A stretch of DNA of 64,000 bases from DATJOJ01 sp035507035. GTDB lineage: Bacteria; Acidobacteriota; Terriglobia; Terriglobales; Acidobacteriaceae. The notes below the pieces were generated by a model that saw nothing but the letters and a program-made list of their open reading frames with translations, made no database searches and was not told the DNA's origin. Below are positions 24,934 to 34,376 of the stretch, in pieces. Made by a program: the position numbers and the translations under genes. How positions within the stretch are numbered: position 1 is the first letter of the stretch; every line of letters begins with the position of its first letter. The stretch spans positions 67,195-131,194 of the forward strand of contig DATJOJ010000003.1 in assembly GCA_035507035.1 (NCBI GenBank), written 5' to 3'.

Positions 24934-26244
24934 ATGCTGTTCTTGAAATATGCTCTGATGTTTGGCGGCCTCGCCATGATGGCGGCTGCCATGGGAATTC
25001 TTCTCTATGATCTGCGCCGCAATTGGTTATATAAGGTAGCAACTGCGGGCGGGGCACAGGCGAGTGTAGCCGTGGCTCCGGAAATGCGGTGGAGGACATC
25101 TCTGGCGCTGTTACTGCTGGCGTGGGGACCGATCATCCTAGCACTTGGGATCATCGTTGTGCCCAGCGGGATGGCTGGAGTTGTAGTCAGTCAGACCAGC
25201 GGTACGCTTCCCGGCACGCTCTATCCGGGCATACATTTTGTGGTTCCGTTGGCGGAGAACGTTGCGCTGTTTGACACACGCGATCAGTTGTTTACGACAG
25301 GAGCGATGGAAGACGGCAACACCGGACAGGCGAAAAAACTCGAACCGCTGAATGTTCAGGCAAAAGAAGGGCTCACGCTGGGATTGGCCATCACTGTGCG
25401 CTACCGACTGGATCCCATGCGACTGGATCACATCCAGGGCAATTTGCCGCTGCCAGTGGAAAAGGAGATCGTGCCGGCTGTGGTAGCCAGCGCCTGGCGT
25501 GAGATCGTGCCGAACTACACAGTGCGAGACGTGTTCGCGAGTAAGCGGGAAGAGGTTCGCAAACGAGCCTCTGATGCCATCACGCAGAAGCTTGCTGCCG
25601 ACGGCATTGTCGTAAAGGAAGTCATGCTTCGTGACATTCAACTTCCACCCGAATACGCCAAAGGACTGGAGAAGCTGCTGCTTAAGGAACAAGAGAACGA
25701 CCAGATGGCGGTGCAGACAGAAATTCAGGCGAAGCAAGTGAAAATCTCGGAGCTGGAAGCAGAAGCAACGAAGGCTCAACAAGTCAAAGAGGCGGAAGGA
25801 CAGGCGCAAGTACGAGTGCTACAGGCTAAAGCTGAAGCCGACGCCATGCAGTACACGCTGCCTTTGAAGCAGAAGCAGATTGAGCAATCGAAGCTGGAGG
25901 CCGAGGCGCGGAAGGAGGCGACCGTCCAGAACGCTCAAGCCGAGGCGGAAGCTAAAGTCATCGACAGCAAGGCCGAGATGGAGCGGCGCAAACTGCTGGC
26001 CGATGCGGAGGCTGACCGCATCCGCGTGACTGCGGCTGCCGACGCCGAACGCATGGAGAAAGAAGGCGTCATCCTCAAGCAGAATCCTCTGCTCATTAAT
26101 AAAATCGTCGCTGAGCGGCTATCCGACAAACTGCAAATCATGATGGTTCCGGCGGACGGAAAGTTCTTCTTCGCGAATGACGTGTTGCGCAGCATGAACG
26201 TGGCAAACCGCAGCACGCAAGCCGAAGAGGCCGAACCAAAGTAG
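24934..26244 (+). CDS. SPFH/prohibitin-family membrane protein (Band 7)
   Basis: A 436-residue protein with two N-terminal hydrophobic segments (about 5-25 and 53-80). It then has an SPFH domain (about 85-275: GTLYPGIHFVVPLAENVALFDTRDQ, LNVQAKEGLTLGLAITVRYRLDP, KEVMLRDIQLPPEYA) and a long Ala/Glu/Lys coiled coil (about 260-385, many QAEAEAK-type heptads) ending in a hydrophobic patch. Such proteins form large ring or cage scaffolds at membrane microdomains and often regulate proteases. AAGGAGG lies upstream of the ATG. The strong ribosome-binding sites of this gene and its small upstream partner contrast with many genes here that have none. Confidence 0.93.
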   Translation: MLFLKYALMFGGLAMMAAAMGILLYDLRRNWLYKVATAGGAQASVAVAPEMRWRTSLALLLLAWGPIILALGIIVVPSGMAGVVVSQTSGTLPGTLYPGIHFVVPLAENVALFDTRDQLFTTGAMEDGNTGQAKKLEPLNVQAKEGLTLGLAITVRYRLDPMRLDHIQGNLPLPVEKEIVPAVVASAWREIVPNYTVRDVFASKREEVRKRASDAITQKLAADGIVVKEVMLRDIQLPPEYAKGLEKLLLKEQENDQMAVQTEIQAKQVKISELEAEATKAQQVKEAEGQAQVRVLQAKAEADAMQYTLPLKQKQIEQSKLEAEARKEATVQNAQAEAEAKVIDSKAEMERRKLLADAEADRIRVTAAADAERMEKEGVILKQNPLLINKIVAERLSDKLQIMMVPADGKFFFANDVLRSMNVANRSTQAEEAEPK

Positions 26245-26320
26245 GATCTGGCAACTGAATGGTGAATAGTCAATGCACAGCAGGCGCCTCAATCCGGTTT
26301 ATAATTCGCGCATTCCGTCG

Positions 26321-27538
26321 ATGCGAATTTCGCGGGGGATTCGGTGCGCAGTTCATGGGTTGATGCTTGTGCTGCTGTCTGCGAGCACCGCTTCGGCCAA
26401 GGATTGGCAAGCGGCGGCCGGTGAGTTGGCCCAGAAGATCGCGGCCATCACCGGCCCAGGCGCAGCCTTAATCAAGGTAGTCAATCGCTCCTCGCTCACA
26501 GCAGCCGATGCAGACGACATTCACCGCAAACTATTGACGCAACTCGCCGCCTTTGGAGTGCAAGAGGCGAATTCAGATCAGGCCGCGGTAACTGTTCAGA
26601 TCACTCTTTCCCAAAATCTGCAGAATTATCTGTGGGTCGCTGAGGTCCATCAAGGGACTGGCGAATCGGTCGTAGTCATGGTCAGCATGCCGGGGCCGGG
26701 TACAGGGTTCGCCCAACGTTCTTCCACGCCGTTTACCATCTACAAGGCGCTTCTGTGGAGCGACCAGAATCGTATTCTTGACCTGGCGGTGGTCAACAGC
26801 AATCCGCCCAACATGATTATTCTCGAGCCGGAGCAGATCATTCTGCAGCGCCTACAAAGCGATCATTGGCAACAGACTCAGGTGTTACCCCTCATTCATG
26901 TTCGCCCGTGGCCACGCGATCTACGCGGACGGCTGGTTCTTCGCAAGGACTACTTGTTCGATGCTTATCTCCCGGGCGTCCATTGCCGCAGCCGCGCGGC
27001 AGCTCCTCTCAGTGTGACATGTGAAGATTCGGATGATCCGTGGCCGCTGACGGGAAATGGCGAAGGACTTAACGCTTTCTTCTCCGCCACGAGGAATTTC
27101 TTTACGGGAGCCCTCTCACCCGGAATTCAAAAGCAAACCAGCGCGCCGGCGTTTTATTCAGCGGCGCCGTTGCCGCACGAAAAATACACGTTGTGGGCCT
27201 TTGCCGCGGTGGATGGTGAGGTTCACCTGCTGGATGGCGTGTCAGATCGCAGTTTAAGCCAAGTGGGTTGGGGCAGCGATATTGCCAGCGTGCGCAGCGG
27301 GTGCGGGTCAGGCTGGCAAATCCTGGCCACGTCCGACGAACATGGGCCCACGGACAGCGTGAAGGCTTTCGAAATTCTCGATCGCGAGCCGGTTCTCGTG
27401 AGTCCTCCGGCTCAATTTGGTGGATCGATCAGCGCGTTTTGGGCAGATAGCGATTCCAGCAGCGTCATGGCAATCTCGCATAACTCGGAAACAGGCAAAT
27501 ATGAAGCTTACCGGCTTTCAATGGATTGTCATCAGTAG
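26321..27538 (+). CDS. Secreted protein of unknown function (FG-GAP-like C-terminus possible)
   Basis: A 405-residue protein from ATG 26321 with a signal peptide (MRISRGIRC...ASTASA). Residues about 30-150 look like a compact alpha/beta domain (AGELAQKIAAITGPG, a typical acidobacterial start). The remainder is beta-rich and may fold as a propeller. TATAAT at 26300-26305 lies 21 bases upstream, without a good -35 or ribosome-binding site. Its last 38 bases overlap the start of the solute-binding protein gene in another frame, so the two are tightly coupled. No named family recognised. Confidence 0.7.
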   Translation: MRISRGIRCAVHGLMLVLLSASTASAKDWQAAAGELAQKIAAITGPGAALIKVVNRSSLTAADADDIHRKLLTQLAAFGVQEANSDQAAVTVQITLSQNLQNYLWVAEVHQGTGESVVVMVSMPGPGTGFAQRSSTPFTIYKALLWSDQNRILDLAVVNSNPPNMIILEPEQIILQRLQSDHWQQTQVLPLIHVRPWPRDLRGRLVLRKDYLFDAYLPGVHCRSRAAAPLSVTCEDSDDPWPLTGNGEGLNAFFSATRNFFTGALSPGIQKQTSAPAFYSAAPLPHEKYTLWAFAAVDGEVHLLDGVSDRSLSQVGWGSDIASVRSGCGSGWQILATSDEHGPTDSVKAFEILDREPVLVSPPAQFGGSISAFWADSDSSSVMAISHNSETGKYEAYRLSMDCHQ

Positions 27539-28865
27539 TGTGCTGACCGCGGGCGTCGCAGTCGCGGCTACGCGTCCGCACTATGGCGGGACGTTGCATA
27601 TTCAGATGGCAAGCACGGTAAGCACGCTGGATCCAACCGACAGCAATCAAGTCAAAACGCTCGCCGCACGTAACCTGTTCGCGCTAATCTTCGATACCCT
27701 AGTCGTACTGAATGATCGAGGAGAGCCGCAGCCGGGACTGGCAATCTCCTGGCACGCCGAGCCCGGGAATCAAAGCTGGCAATTTGTGATGCGTCCCGGA
27801 GTTCGATTTTCTGACCAGACGCAGGTGACGCCGGAGTTGGTCGCCGTAGCGTTGCGGAGGGCGAATCCGCAATGGAAGGTGACTGCTTCGGATACCACGA
27901 TCGCGATTCAACTCGATGCCCCGTCACCGAATCTGCCGAGCGAGATTGCTTCGGCGCGCAACGGCATTGCGAAGGTGGACGCGGGAAAACTGATTGGTAC
28001 CGGCCCGTTCGTAGTCAGTGAGTGGGACGCAGGAAAGAAGCTGGTGCTTACGGCGCGGGAAGATTATTGGGGCGGACGACCTTTTCTCGATTCGGTTGAG
28101 ATTGAAATGGCAAGAGGGTTTCACGATCAGACGATCGCCCATGAGACTGGGCAGGCACAATTGATTGAGGTCCCGCCGGAGCTTGCTCATCAGGCGACGT
28201 TAGCTGGTGAAGTACATGCCTCTGAGCCAACAGAACTGGTCGCGTTGCTGTTCGCCCGTGATGTGCAATCTCCCGAAGATGCAAAACAGCGCCAAGCACT
28301 TTCACTGAGCATTGATCGCGCGATGCTAAATCGGGTGGTGTTCCAGGGCGGAGGCGAACCTGCGGGAGGGCTTCTGCCCGGCTGGCTAAGCGGCTACGGT
28401 TTTTTGTTCACGGTGAAAGCTGATTTGCCGCGCGCCCAGCAATTGAGAGCCGAGGTTCCACAAGCTCCGTTGTGGAGTTTGGGCTTTGACGCCAACGATC
28501 CTCTGGCACGGTTGCTCGCCCAGCGAATCGCGCTCAATGCCAACGATGCCGGGCTGCGACTGCAACTCGCGAATCAGAGCAACCCCGACATCCGCCTGGT
28601 GCGCGTTGGTCTGGTCTCGCTCGATTCCCATCTCGCTTTAGCCGAAGTCTCCAAATCTTTGGGGATTCCTGCGCCGCACTTCCTAGGTAACTCCGCTGAT
28701 GACCTCTACCACGCGGAAAATGCCATGCTGCAGTCGCAGCGCGTGATTCCGCTGCTGCATCTCGAGACAGCTTGGGCGGTGTCTAAGACTGTGAGGAACT
28801 GGGAGGATACTGGTGACGGGACGTGGCAGGTGCCCGATGTTTGGCTGACCACGGGAAAACCATGA
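27501..28865 (+). CDS. Extracellular solute-binding protein, family 5 (orphan)
   Basis: A 454-residue periplasmic binding protein of the oligopeptide/nickel family (SBP_bac_5). It has a signal peptide to about residue 23 (...GVAVAATRPHYGG), then GTLHIQMASTVSTLDPTDSN, a QPGLAISW segment, and GTGPFVVSEWDAGKKLVLTAREDYWGG, which is diagnostic. It is slightly shorter than usual (about 500 residues). No permease or ATPase gene is nearby. It overlaps the gene before by 38 bases and the kinase gene after by ATGA (28862-28865). This arrangement suggests it senses a ligand for the kinase rather than feeding a transporter. Confidence 0.88.
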   Translation: MKLTGFQWIVISSVLTAGVAVAATRPHYGGTLHIQMASTVSTLDPTDSNQVKTLAARNLFALIFDTLVVLNDRGEPQPGLAISWHAEPGNQSWQFVMRPGVRFSDQTQVTPELVAVALRRANPQWKVTASDTTIAIQLDAPSPNLPSEIASARNGIAKVDAGKLIGTGPFVVSEWDAGKKLVLTAREDYWGGRPFLDSVEIEMARGFHDQTIAHETGQAQLIEVPPELAHQATLAGEVHASEPTELVALLFARDVQSPEDAKQRQALSLSIDRAMLNRVVFQGGGEPAGGLLPGWLSGYGFLFTVKADLPRAQQLRAEVPQAPLWSLGFDANDPLARLLAQRIALNANDAGLRLQLANQSNPDIRLVRVGLVSLDSHLALAEVSKSLGIPAPHFLGNSADDLYHAENAMLQSQRVIPLLHLETAWAVSKTVRNWEDTGDGTWQVPDVWLTTGKP

Positions 28866-30682
28866 GGTTTCGGAACAAGCTACTGCTGGCATTTGCTCTG
28901 ACTGTCTTTCTTTGTGTAGCCGCGGTGGCGTGGATTGCTACGGCTCTGACACGGCACACGTTCGATGAAGCTAATGAGCAGCGAACCTCGGGCCTCGTCG
29001 CACAATTCCGCCGGGAATTCGATCACCAGGGAGAAGAAGTCGGACGCCGTGTCGAGGCAATCGCGCAGAGCGACGCTGCCATTCGCATGGCGATCAGTGT
29101 GAGCTATGGGCCTCCAGATTACGCTGCCTTTCTTAACGAAGCTGCGAGCGTGGCTGAGGGCCAACAACTGGATTTCCTGGAGTTCGTCGACCGGGATGGC
29201 ACCATCATCTCTTCCGCCCAATGGCCTGCAAAGTTTGGTTACAAGGAAGACTTCCCTGTTTCTACAGCGCCAGCCCGGGCGTTCCTGAAACAAGAGCAAT
29301 TGCCTGACGGCACAGCCTTGTCTCTGACTGCAATTCGCCGCGTGAACGCAGAAGATTCTTTGCTTTATGTCCTGGGAGGCCGCAAGCTCGATAAAAACTT
29401 TCTCGCCAGCCTCGACCCTCCGGCCGGAATGAGAGTCTTCTTTTATCAAGATTTCACCGCGGGGTTTTCTGCACAATCTCTGATCTCTCCGTCCGGTCCG
29501 GTCGAGCAAGCAAGTGCGCTTGCCCCGCTTATCCAGAAGGTTCAACAAGAGGGAAAAGAAAGCACCAGGCTGATCCATTGGTCGTCAAATGGTTTGGACG
29601 ACGAGTTGGTGGATGCAATTCCACTCACAGGGGCGAACCGGCAAATTCATGGAATCCTTCTGGTGGCCAGTTCACGCAGACCTTACCTCGAACTCGAACA
29701 ACACGTCCGTTCGGCAGCTCTCATCGCAACTGGCGCAGGCATGCTGCTGGCGATCGTACTCAGTGGTTGGGTTGCTTCTCGAGTGACGCGCCCAGTCGAG
29801 CAGCTAGCACAAACCGCACGCGAGGTTGCGGCGGGAAATTGGAAAGCACAGGCGACGATTGACACATCCGGCGAACTCGCAGAACTGGCGGAATCGTTCA
29901 ATCAGATGACTCGCGAGTTGCTGCAACAGAGGGAACGATTGGTGCAAGCGGAACGGGTCGCAGCGTGGCGGGAACTCGCCCGCCGTCTCGCGCATGAGCT
30001 CAAGAATCCGCTTTTCCCTTTGCAGTTGACCGTCGAAAATCTACTGCGTTCGCGCCAGCAAAGTCCGGAACAATTCGACGAAACCTTCCAGGAAAGCGCG
30101 TCCACGTTGTTATCTGAGATTGCGAACCTCAAGGCCATTGTCTCGCGCTTCAGCGAATTTTCCAAAATGCCGCAGCCGCAGTTTCAAAGGGTTCAACTGA
30201 ATGACGTGGTGCGCGAGACCGCACGTTTCTTCGAGCCGCAATTGGCCGCAGCGGGGCGCCGTGCGATTCAGGCTGGACTGGATCTGGATCAGTCGCTCGA
30301 GCCAATTGCCGCGGACGCCGAACTACTGCACCGTGTGCTTTCGAATTTGATCCTGAATGCGATCGATGCCATGCCGAACGGAGGAACGCTGGCGCTTCGA
30401 ACTTTCCAATCTGGCGGGCGGGTGGGCCTTGAAGTTTCCGATGCCGGGACCGGCATGACTAGTGAAGAATGCGAGCATCTTTTCACTCCTTATTACACGA
30501 CTAAGGCGCAAGGAACAGGATTGGGCTTGGCCATTGCGCAGTCGGTGATCAGCGATCACGGGGGCCGCATCAGCGTGCGAAGCAAGCCGGGCGAAGGAAC
30601 GACATTTACTATCGAACTGCCGGTGAACGCCGACAGACTGCAGGCTGCTGACCGCGAACGCAGTGGCACTACGGCGTTGTAG
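28862..30682 (+). CDS. NtrY-like membrane sensor histidine kinase
   Basis: A 606-residue kinase. TM1 (about 8-27), a large periplasmic domain (about 28-280), TM2 (about 283-307), a HAMP domain (SRVTRPVEQLAQTAREVAAG), then a phosphoacceptor helix with RRLAHELKNPLFPLQLTVENL (His378), the NtrY-type signature. The ATPase domain has NLILNAIDAMPNGG, DAGTGM and GTGLGLAIAQSV. The ATG overlaps the stop of the solute-binding protein gene (ATGA), so translation is coupled. The cognate regulator follows after 8 bp. Confidence 0.95.
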   Translation: MRFRNKLLLAFALTVFLCVAAVAWIATALTRHTFDEANEQRTSGLVAQFRREFDHQGEEVGRRVEAIAQSDAAIRMAISVSYGPPDYAAFLNEAASVAEGQQLDFLEFVDRDGTIISSAQWPAKFGYKEDFPVSTAPARAFLKQEQLPDGTALSLTAIRRVNAEDSLLYVLGGRKLDKNFLASLDPPAGMRVFFYQDFTAGFSAQSLISPSGPVEQASALAPLIQKVQQEGKESTRLIHWSSNGLDDELVDAIPLTGANRQIHGILLVASSRRPYLELEQHVRSAALIATGAGMLLAIVLSGWVASRVTRPVEQLAQTAREVAAGNWKAQATIDTSGELAELAESFNQMTRELLQQRERLVQAERVAAWRELARRLAHELKNPLFPLQLTVENLLRSRQQSPEQFDETFQESASTLLSEIANLKAIVSRFSEFSKMPQPQFQRVQLNDVVRETARFFEPQLAAAGRRAIQAGLDLDQSLEPIAADAELLHRVLSNLILNAIDAMPNGGTLALRTFQSGGRVGLEVSDAGTGMTSEECEHLFTPYYTTKAQGTGLGLAIAQSVISDHGGRISVRSKPGEGTTFTIELPVNADRLQAADRERSGTTAL

Positions 30683-30690
30683 GAGAAACC

Positions 30691-32070
30691 TTGCCACAAA
30701 AGGCTAATCTGCTGATCGTGGATGATGAGGCGAACACGCTGGCTTCGATCTCCCGCGCCTTTCGCCTTGCCGGGCACGAAGTAACGGTGTGTGACAATGC
30801 TACCAAAGCCTTAGAGCTTGCCAAAGCGCAGCACTTCGATCTTATTTTTTCCGACGTGGTCATGCCCGGCAAGGATGGGCTGCGTTTCCTTGAAGATCTT
30901 AAGTCACAGGAAATTCCAGCTCCCGTGGTGATGATGTCCGGTCAAGCCCAAATCGAGATGGCGGTGCGCGCGACACGCCTGGGCGCGATCGATTTTCTGG
31001 AAAAGCCCGTTTCCACCGACCGCCTACTTCTCACCGTCGAGAACGCTCTCAAGCTGCAGCGCCTGGAAGCCGAAAACCGAAATCTCACACAGCGGCTGGG
31101 CAAACATGAACTCATCTGGACGAGCGAAGTCATGCGAAAAATCATGGCCCAGGTGGAGCGCGTGGCGGCGAGCGAAACCCGCGTATGTATCATGGGCGAA
31201 ACCGGCACCGGGAAAGAACTGATCGCGCGGTTTCTGCACGAGCACAGTCCGAGAGCCGGTGGCCCATTTGTCACGTTGAATTGCGCTGCAGTTCCGGCCG
31301 AACTGATTGAGTCCGAACTATTCGGTCATGAAAAAGGCTCCTTCACTGGCGCTTCCGGACGCCACGTCGGAAAGTTTGAGCAAGCGGGCGGAGGCACAAT
31401 TTTCCTGGATGAGATTGGGGACATGCCTTTGACGATGCAGACTAAACTGCTTCGTGTGCTCGAGGAACACGAAATCGAACGTATCGGCGGAGATAAGCCG
31501 ATCGCGGTAAATGTACGGGTACTCGTCGCCACGCACCGCGATCTCAGTACTCTGGTGCGCGAAGGCAAATTTCGGCAGGACCTGTTTCATCGCGTGCACG
31601 TTTTCCCGCTTGCTCTGCCTCCGCTGCGCGAGCGGCGCGAGGACATTGCGGCTTTGATCGAACATTTCGTGCGCCAGATTTCCACCCAAAATAGCTGGAA
31701 GACGATTCCCTTCACTGCCGACGCCATTCGGTTGCTGCAAGCCTATGCGTGGCCCGGGAACATCCGCGAGTTGCGCAACATGACCGAGCGCTTGATGCTT
31801 CTGGCAACCGACAACGAAGTGAACGGCGAGACCGTCCGGTCTGTGCTGCCCTCGGGTAAAGTGGCAGAACCGGAAATTGCTCCATCGGGATCTTTGGCAA
31901 CGAGAATGGAAAGCTTTGAGCGCGAGACAATTCTGGCGGAACTTAAGCGCCAAAACTATCACATGACTAACACTGCCAAGTCTCTGGGGTTGGAGCGCAG
32001 CCATTTATACAAAAAAGTGGGGCAGTTAGGCATCGAAATTCCCAATCGGCGCGAGGATGGCAACGCATAA
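30691..32070 (+). CDS. NtrX-like sigma-54-dependent response regulator
   Basis: A 459-residue activator. The receiver domain (1-120) has phosphoacceptor Asp55 in FSDVVMPGKDG. The AAA+ domain (about 140-375) has Walker A GETGTGKE (169-176), the sigma-54 contact loop GSFTGA (216-221; the usual form is GAFTGA), Walker B GGTIFLDEIGD and an arginine-finger region FRQDLFHRVHVFPL. A Fis-type helix-turn-helix ends it (NYHMTNTAKSLGLERSHLYKKV). The start is TTG, supported by TAGGAGA just upstream. It should activate sigma-54 promoters when phosphorylated by the NtrY-like kinase. Targets are not identified here. Confidence 0.95.
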   Translation: MPQKANLLIVDDEANTLASISRAFRLAGHEVTVCDNATKALELAKAQHFDLIFSDVVMPGKDGLRFLEDLKSQEIPAPVVMMSGQAQIEMAVRATRLGAIDFLEKPVSTDRLLLTVENALKLQRLEAENRNLTQRLGKHELIWTSEVMRKIMAQVERVAASETRVCIMGETGTGKELIARFLHEHSPRAGGPFVTLNCAAVPAELIESELFGHEKGSFTGASGRHVGKFEQAGGGTIFLDEIGDMPLTMQTKLLRVLEEHEIERIGGDKPIAVNVRVLVATHRDLSTLVREGKFRQDLFHRVHVFPLALPPLRERREDIAALIEHFVRQISTQNSWKTIPFTADAIRLLQAYAWPGNIRELRNMTERLMLLATDNEVNGETVRSVLPSGKVAEPEIAPSGSLATRMESFERETILAELKRQNYHMTNTAKSLGLERSHLYKKVGQLGIEIPNRREDGNA

Positions 32071-32143
32071 CCGACGGTCTCCAGTCAAAGCAAGATACTT
32101 TCTGCACCCAACTCGGCTGAGCAGTCGAATCGGCTGAATACGA

Positions 32144-32692
32144 TTAAGAAGACCTAAGCGCTACTCCATAGTTCAACAGCCAGCTTTGGAAGTCTTGGCG
32201 TGAAGCGCGAGCCAGTTGACCGCCGGTGAATCGATCGTCAGCGGAAACCTCCGCCACCACGAGAAATGGGGCGGTGAAAGCCTCAGCCGATGCCGCAGAA
32301 TCGAACTCCGCTTCTGCGAGAATGAGTCCTTCCAACACACCGTCAAAGACATCGATGCCGAAAGGAGGGACGGTGAAACGAGTCTTGGTTAGCTTGCTGG
32401 CCGGAAGTTGAGCAAGCACGTCGAATTCATCCTGTGTAAGGTACATGCTGGTGATGAATCCTTGTTGTGCTCCGGTGCCTCGCTCCTGAAGCTTTTGGGT
32501 AAGCTTGAAAGTGGTCAAACCGTCGTTGTAATTCTGCTTTCGCAAGCGCAGGGTCGTGCCCTCGATGTAGTTATCTGTGATCCGTCGATTTCGCACAACT
32601 ATTGCATCGCTTGGAAATTGAGTGAGAAGAAAACGGCGTTCGCGCTCGATCCGGGCATATCTGTCTCTCGACATACTCTCATTGTTGCGCAT
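32144..32692 (-). CDS. CYTH-domain protein (triphosphate tunnel family)
   Basis: About 182 residues. The ExExK-type motif appears as IERERRFLL near the N-terminus, followed by YIEGTTLRLRKQN, TFKLTQK and a VLEGLILAEAEF segment, the strand pattern of the CYTH tunnel fold (adenylate cyclase CyaB and thiamine-triphosphatase relatives). Members hydrolyse or process triphosphorylated compounds with divalent metal. The true substrate is unknown. The start could be 32692 or 32674, and neither has a convincing ribosome-binding site. Convergent with the NtrX-like gene. Confidence 0.78.
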   Translation of the reverse strand: MRNNESMSRDRYARIERERRFLLTQFPSDAIVVRNRRITDNYIEGTTLRLRKQNYNDGLTTFKLTQKLQERGTGAQQGFITSMYLTQDEFDVLAQLPASKLTKTRFTVPPFGIDVFDGVLEGLILAEAEFDSAASAEAFTAPFLVVAEVSADDRFTGGQLARASRQDFQSWLLNYGVALRSS

Positions 32693-32915
32693 GATCCGGT
32701 TCCGTGAGAAGTCTGTTTGGCCAACCTCAGTCGCTCGCCCGCTCTGGTAGGGTTTCTTCGCGGTGCTTCAAGTTGTGAAGCGGCTACGGCGAATAACGGA
32801 TGCCCGCGTCCGGGTCCATTCCTGACCGTTATCCGGGGGCGATTGGTCTTGGTTTGAAAAACGTGGGACAGAAGCGGGAACAGACCGAAGAATAAATGGG
32901 GGTGATTAAAAGCTT

Positions 32916-32991
32916 TGGTGGAGCTAGTCGGGATCGAACCGACGACCTCATCGTTGCGAACGATGCGCTCTCCCAGCTGAGCTATAGCCCC
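32916..32991 (-). tRNA. tRNA-Ala, anticodon CGC
   Basis: A full cloverleaf on the minus strand: acceptor GGGGCTA with TAGCTCC (one G-U pair), D-arm GCTCAGCTGGGAGAGC, anticodon stem CATCG/CGATG around TTCGCAA (anticodon CGC, codon GCG), T-arm GTCGG-TTCGATC-CCGAC, and an encoded CCA at 32916-32918. It is 76 nucleotides with no intron. It lies in the gap between the CYTH gene and glpX, with no integrated element beside it. Confidence 0.97.
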
Positions 32992-33091
32992 ACGTGCATG
33001 AAACTGGCTGGCAAAAGCAATTTTAGCAGTGCCAGCGGTGTCTGACCACCGAAAGTCCATCGTGCGCTTCCCCTCCCACCCCTGTTCGCGC

Positions 33092-33097
33092 TATAGT
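33092..33097 (+). promoter_or_regulatory. Likely -10 element of glpX
   Basis: TATAGT lies 35 bases before the glpX ATG, followed by a TTTTGGAGG ribosome-binding site (33112-33120) seven bases before the ATG. No good -35 is visible, so the promoter is only partly supported. Confidence 0.45.
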
Positions 33098-33126
33098 CCT
33101 AAGCCGGTCATATTTTGGAGGCTATT

Positions 33127-34158
33127 ATGGCGACTCAGTCTCGTCCTGAAAAAGCTCGCAGTTTTGGCAAGAACATTGAAAGCGATCTGGCGTCACGATT
33201 CCTGCGCGTGGTAGAGACGGCGGCGATCGCCTCAGCCCACACCATGGGCCAGGGCGAGCGGCACTTGTCCGATCAGGTCGCTACCGAGGCCATGCGCCAA
33301 ACCATGGACGCGATTCCCATGCACGGTACCATCGTGATCGGCGAAGGCGAGCGCGATGAAGCACCCATGCTTTATATCGGCGAGAAAGTCGGCGCGGAAT
33401 TTCCCGACGGGACCGACGTGCCGGAAGTCGACATTGCTGTCGATCCCCTGGAAGGCACGAATCTTTGCGCGACGGGCGCCCCGGGAGCGATTACGGTGCT
33501 GGCCGCGTCTGAGCGTGGCGGACTGTTGAATGCGCCGGATTGCTACATGGAAAAAATTGTGGTCGGGCCGTCATGCAAGGATGCGGTGGATCTCGATGCG
33601 CCGGTGGCGCAGAATCTGAAGAACATTGCTAAAAGACTGGATCGCGACGTGGAGGATTTGGTGATCATTGTGCTCGATCGCCCGCGGCATGAAAAGTTGA
33701 TTGCCGAAATTCGCGCCGCTGGAGCCCGGATTCGGCTGATCGGAGACGGCGATCTTTCCGCAGGCATCGCCGCAGCCGTCATTGGAACAGGGGTTCACGC
33801 GGTGATGGGTTCTGGGGGAGCGCCGGAAGGCGTGATCACCGCAGCCGCCATTCGCTGCCTCAACGGATACATGCAGGGACGTCTGGTGATCAATAAGCCG
33901 GAACTCGAAGAACGCCTCGCAAAGATGGGAATTAAAGACAAGAACAAGGTTTACGAGGCGGAGGATCTGGCTCCCGGCAAGCAGCTGATTTTTGCCGCCA
34001 CCGGCGTGACCGAGGGGGCATTATTACAAGGCGTGCGCTTCTTCGGTGAAGGTACCCGGACCTCTTCGGTGATCATGACGCATCGCACGCGGAAGGTGCG
34101 GTTCATCGACAGCATTCATCTTGAGGACACGCCGGATGTGAAGGTAAGGTTCGCGTAG
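33127..34158 (+). CDS. glpX: Fructose-1,6-bisphosphatase, class II
   Basis: A 343-residue GlpX-type phosphatase that removes the 1-phosphate of fructose 1,6-bisphosphate in gluconeogenesis. Conserved segments are HTMGQGERHLSDQVATEAMR, HGTIVIGEGERDEAPMLYIGE, the metal site DIAVDPLEGTNLCATGAPGAI, and RIRLIGDGDLSAGIAA with the phosphate-binding MGSGGAPEGVITAAA. The ATG at 33127 is fixed by TTTTGGAGG. Some homologues are bifunctional with sedoheptulose bisphosphatase, and sequence alone does not decide. It would supply hexose phosphate for the glycogen/trehalose route encoded further right. Confidence 0.96.
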   Translation: MATQSRPEKARSFGKNIESDLASRFLRVVETAAIASAHTMGQGERHLSDQVATEAMRQTMDAIPMHGTIVIGEGERDEAPMLYIGEKVGAEFPDGTDVPEVDIAVDPLEGTNLCATGAPGAITVLAASERGGLLNAPDCYMEKIVVGPSCKDAVDLDAPVAQNLKNIAKRLDRDVEDLVIIVLDRPRHEKLIAEIRAAGARIRLIGDGDLSAGIAAAVIGTGVHAVMGSGGAPEGVITAAAIRCLNGYMQGRLVINKPELEERLAKMGIKDKNKVYEAEDLAPGKQLIFAATGVTEGALLQGVRFFGEGTRTSSVIMTHRTRKVRFIDSIHLEDTPDVKVRFA

Positions 34159-34376
34159 GGAATCTATCGTACATTCATCTCGTCTCGAGAGCAGGCACCG
34201 GCAGAATGGAGGTGTTTGAGGCGGCGCATAAGCGCGTTTAGTGCGGCAAGGACGGCATGCTGTTCGAGCCACTCGCGGAAAGCAAGATTCAAGGTTTTAT
34301 GTCGAGATCAAGCGACCAGCGGGCCTCATGGACAATGGTTTATATCGGCCTTCGTAAGAATTTGCTCGGACCTCGC

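Noticed and set aside
32911..32991. Possible integration site at the tRNA-Ala gene
   Set aside because: No integrase and no duplicated tRNA 3' end nearby. The flanking genes are ordinary chromosomal genes.
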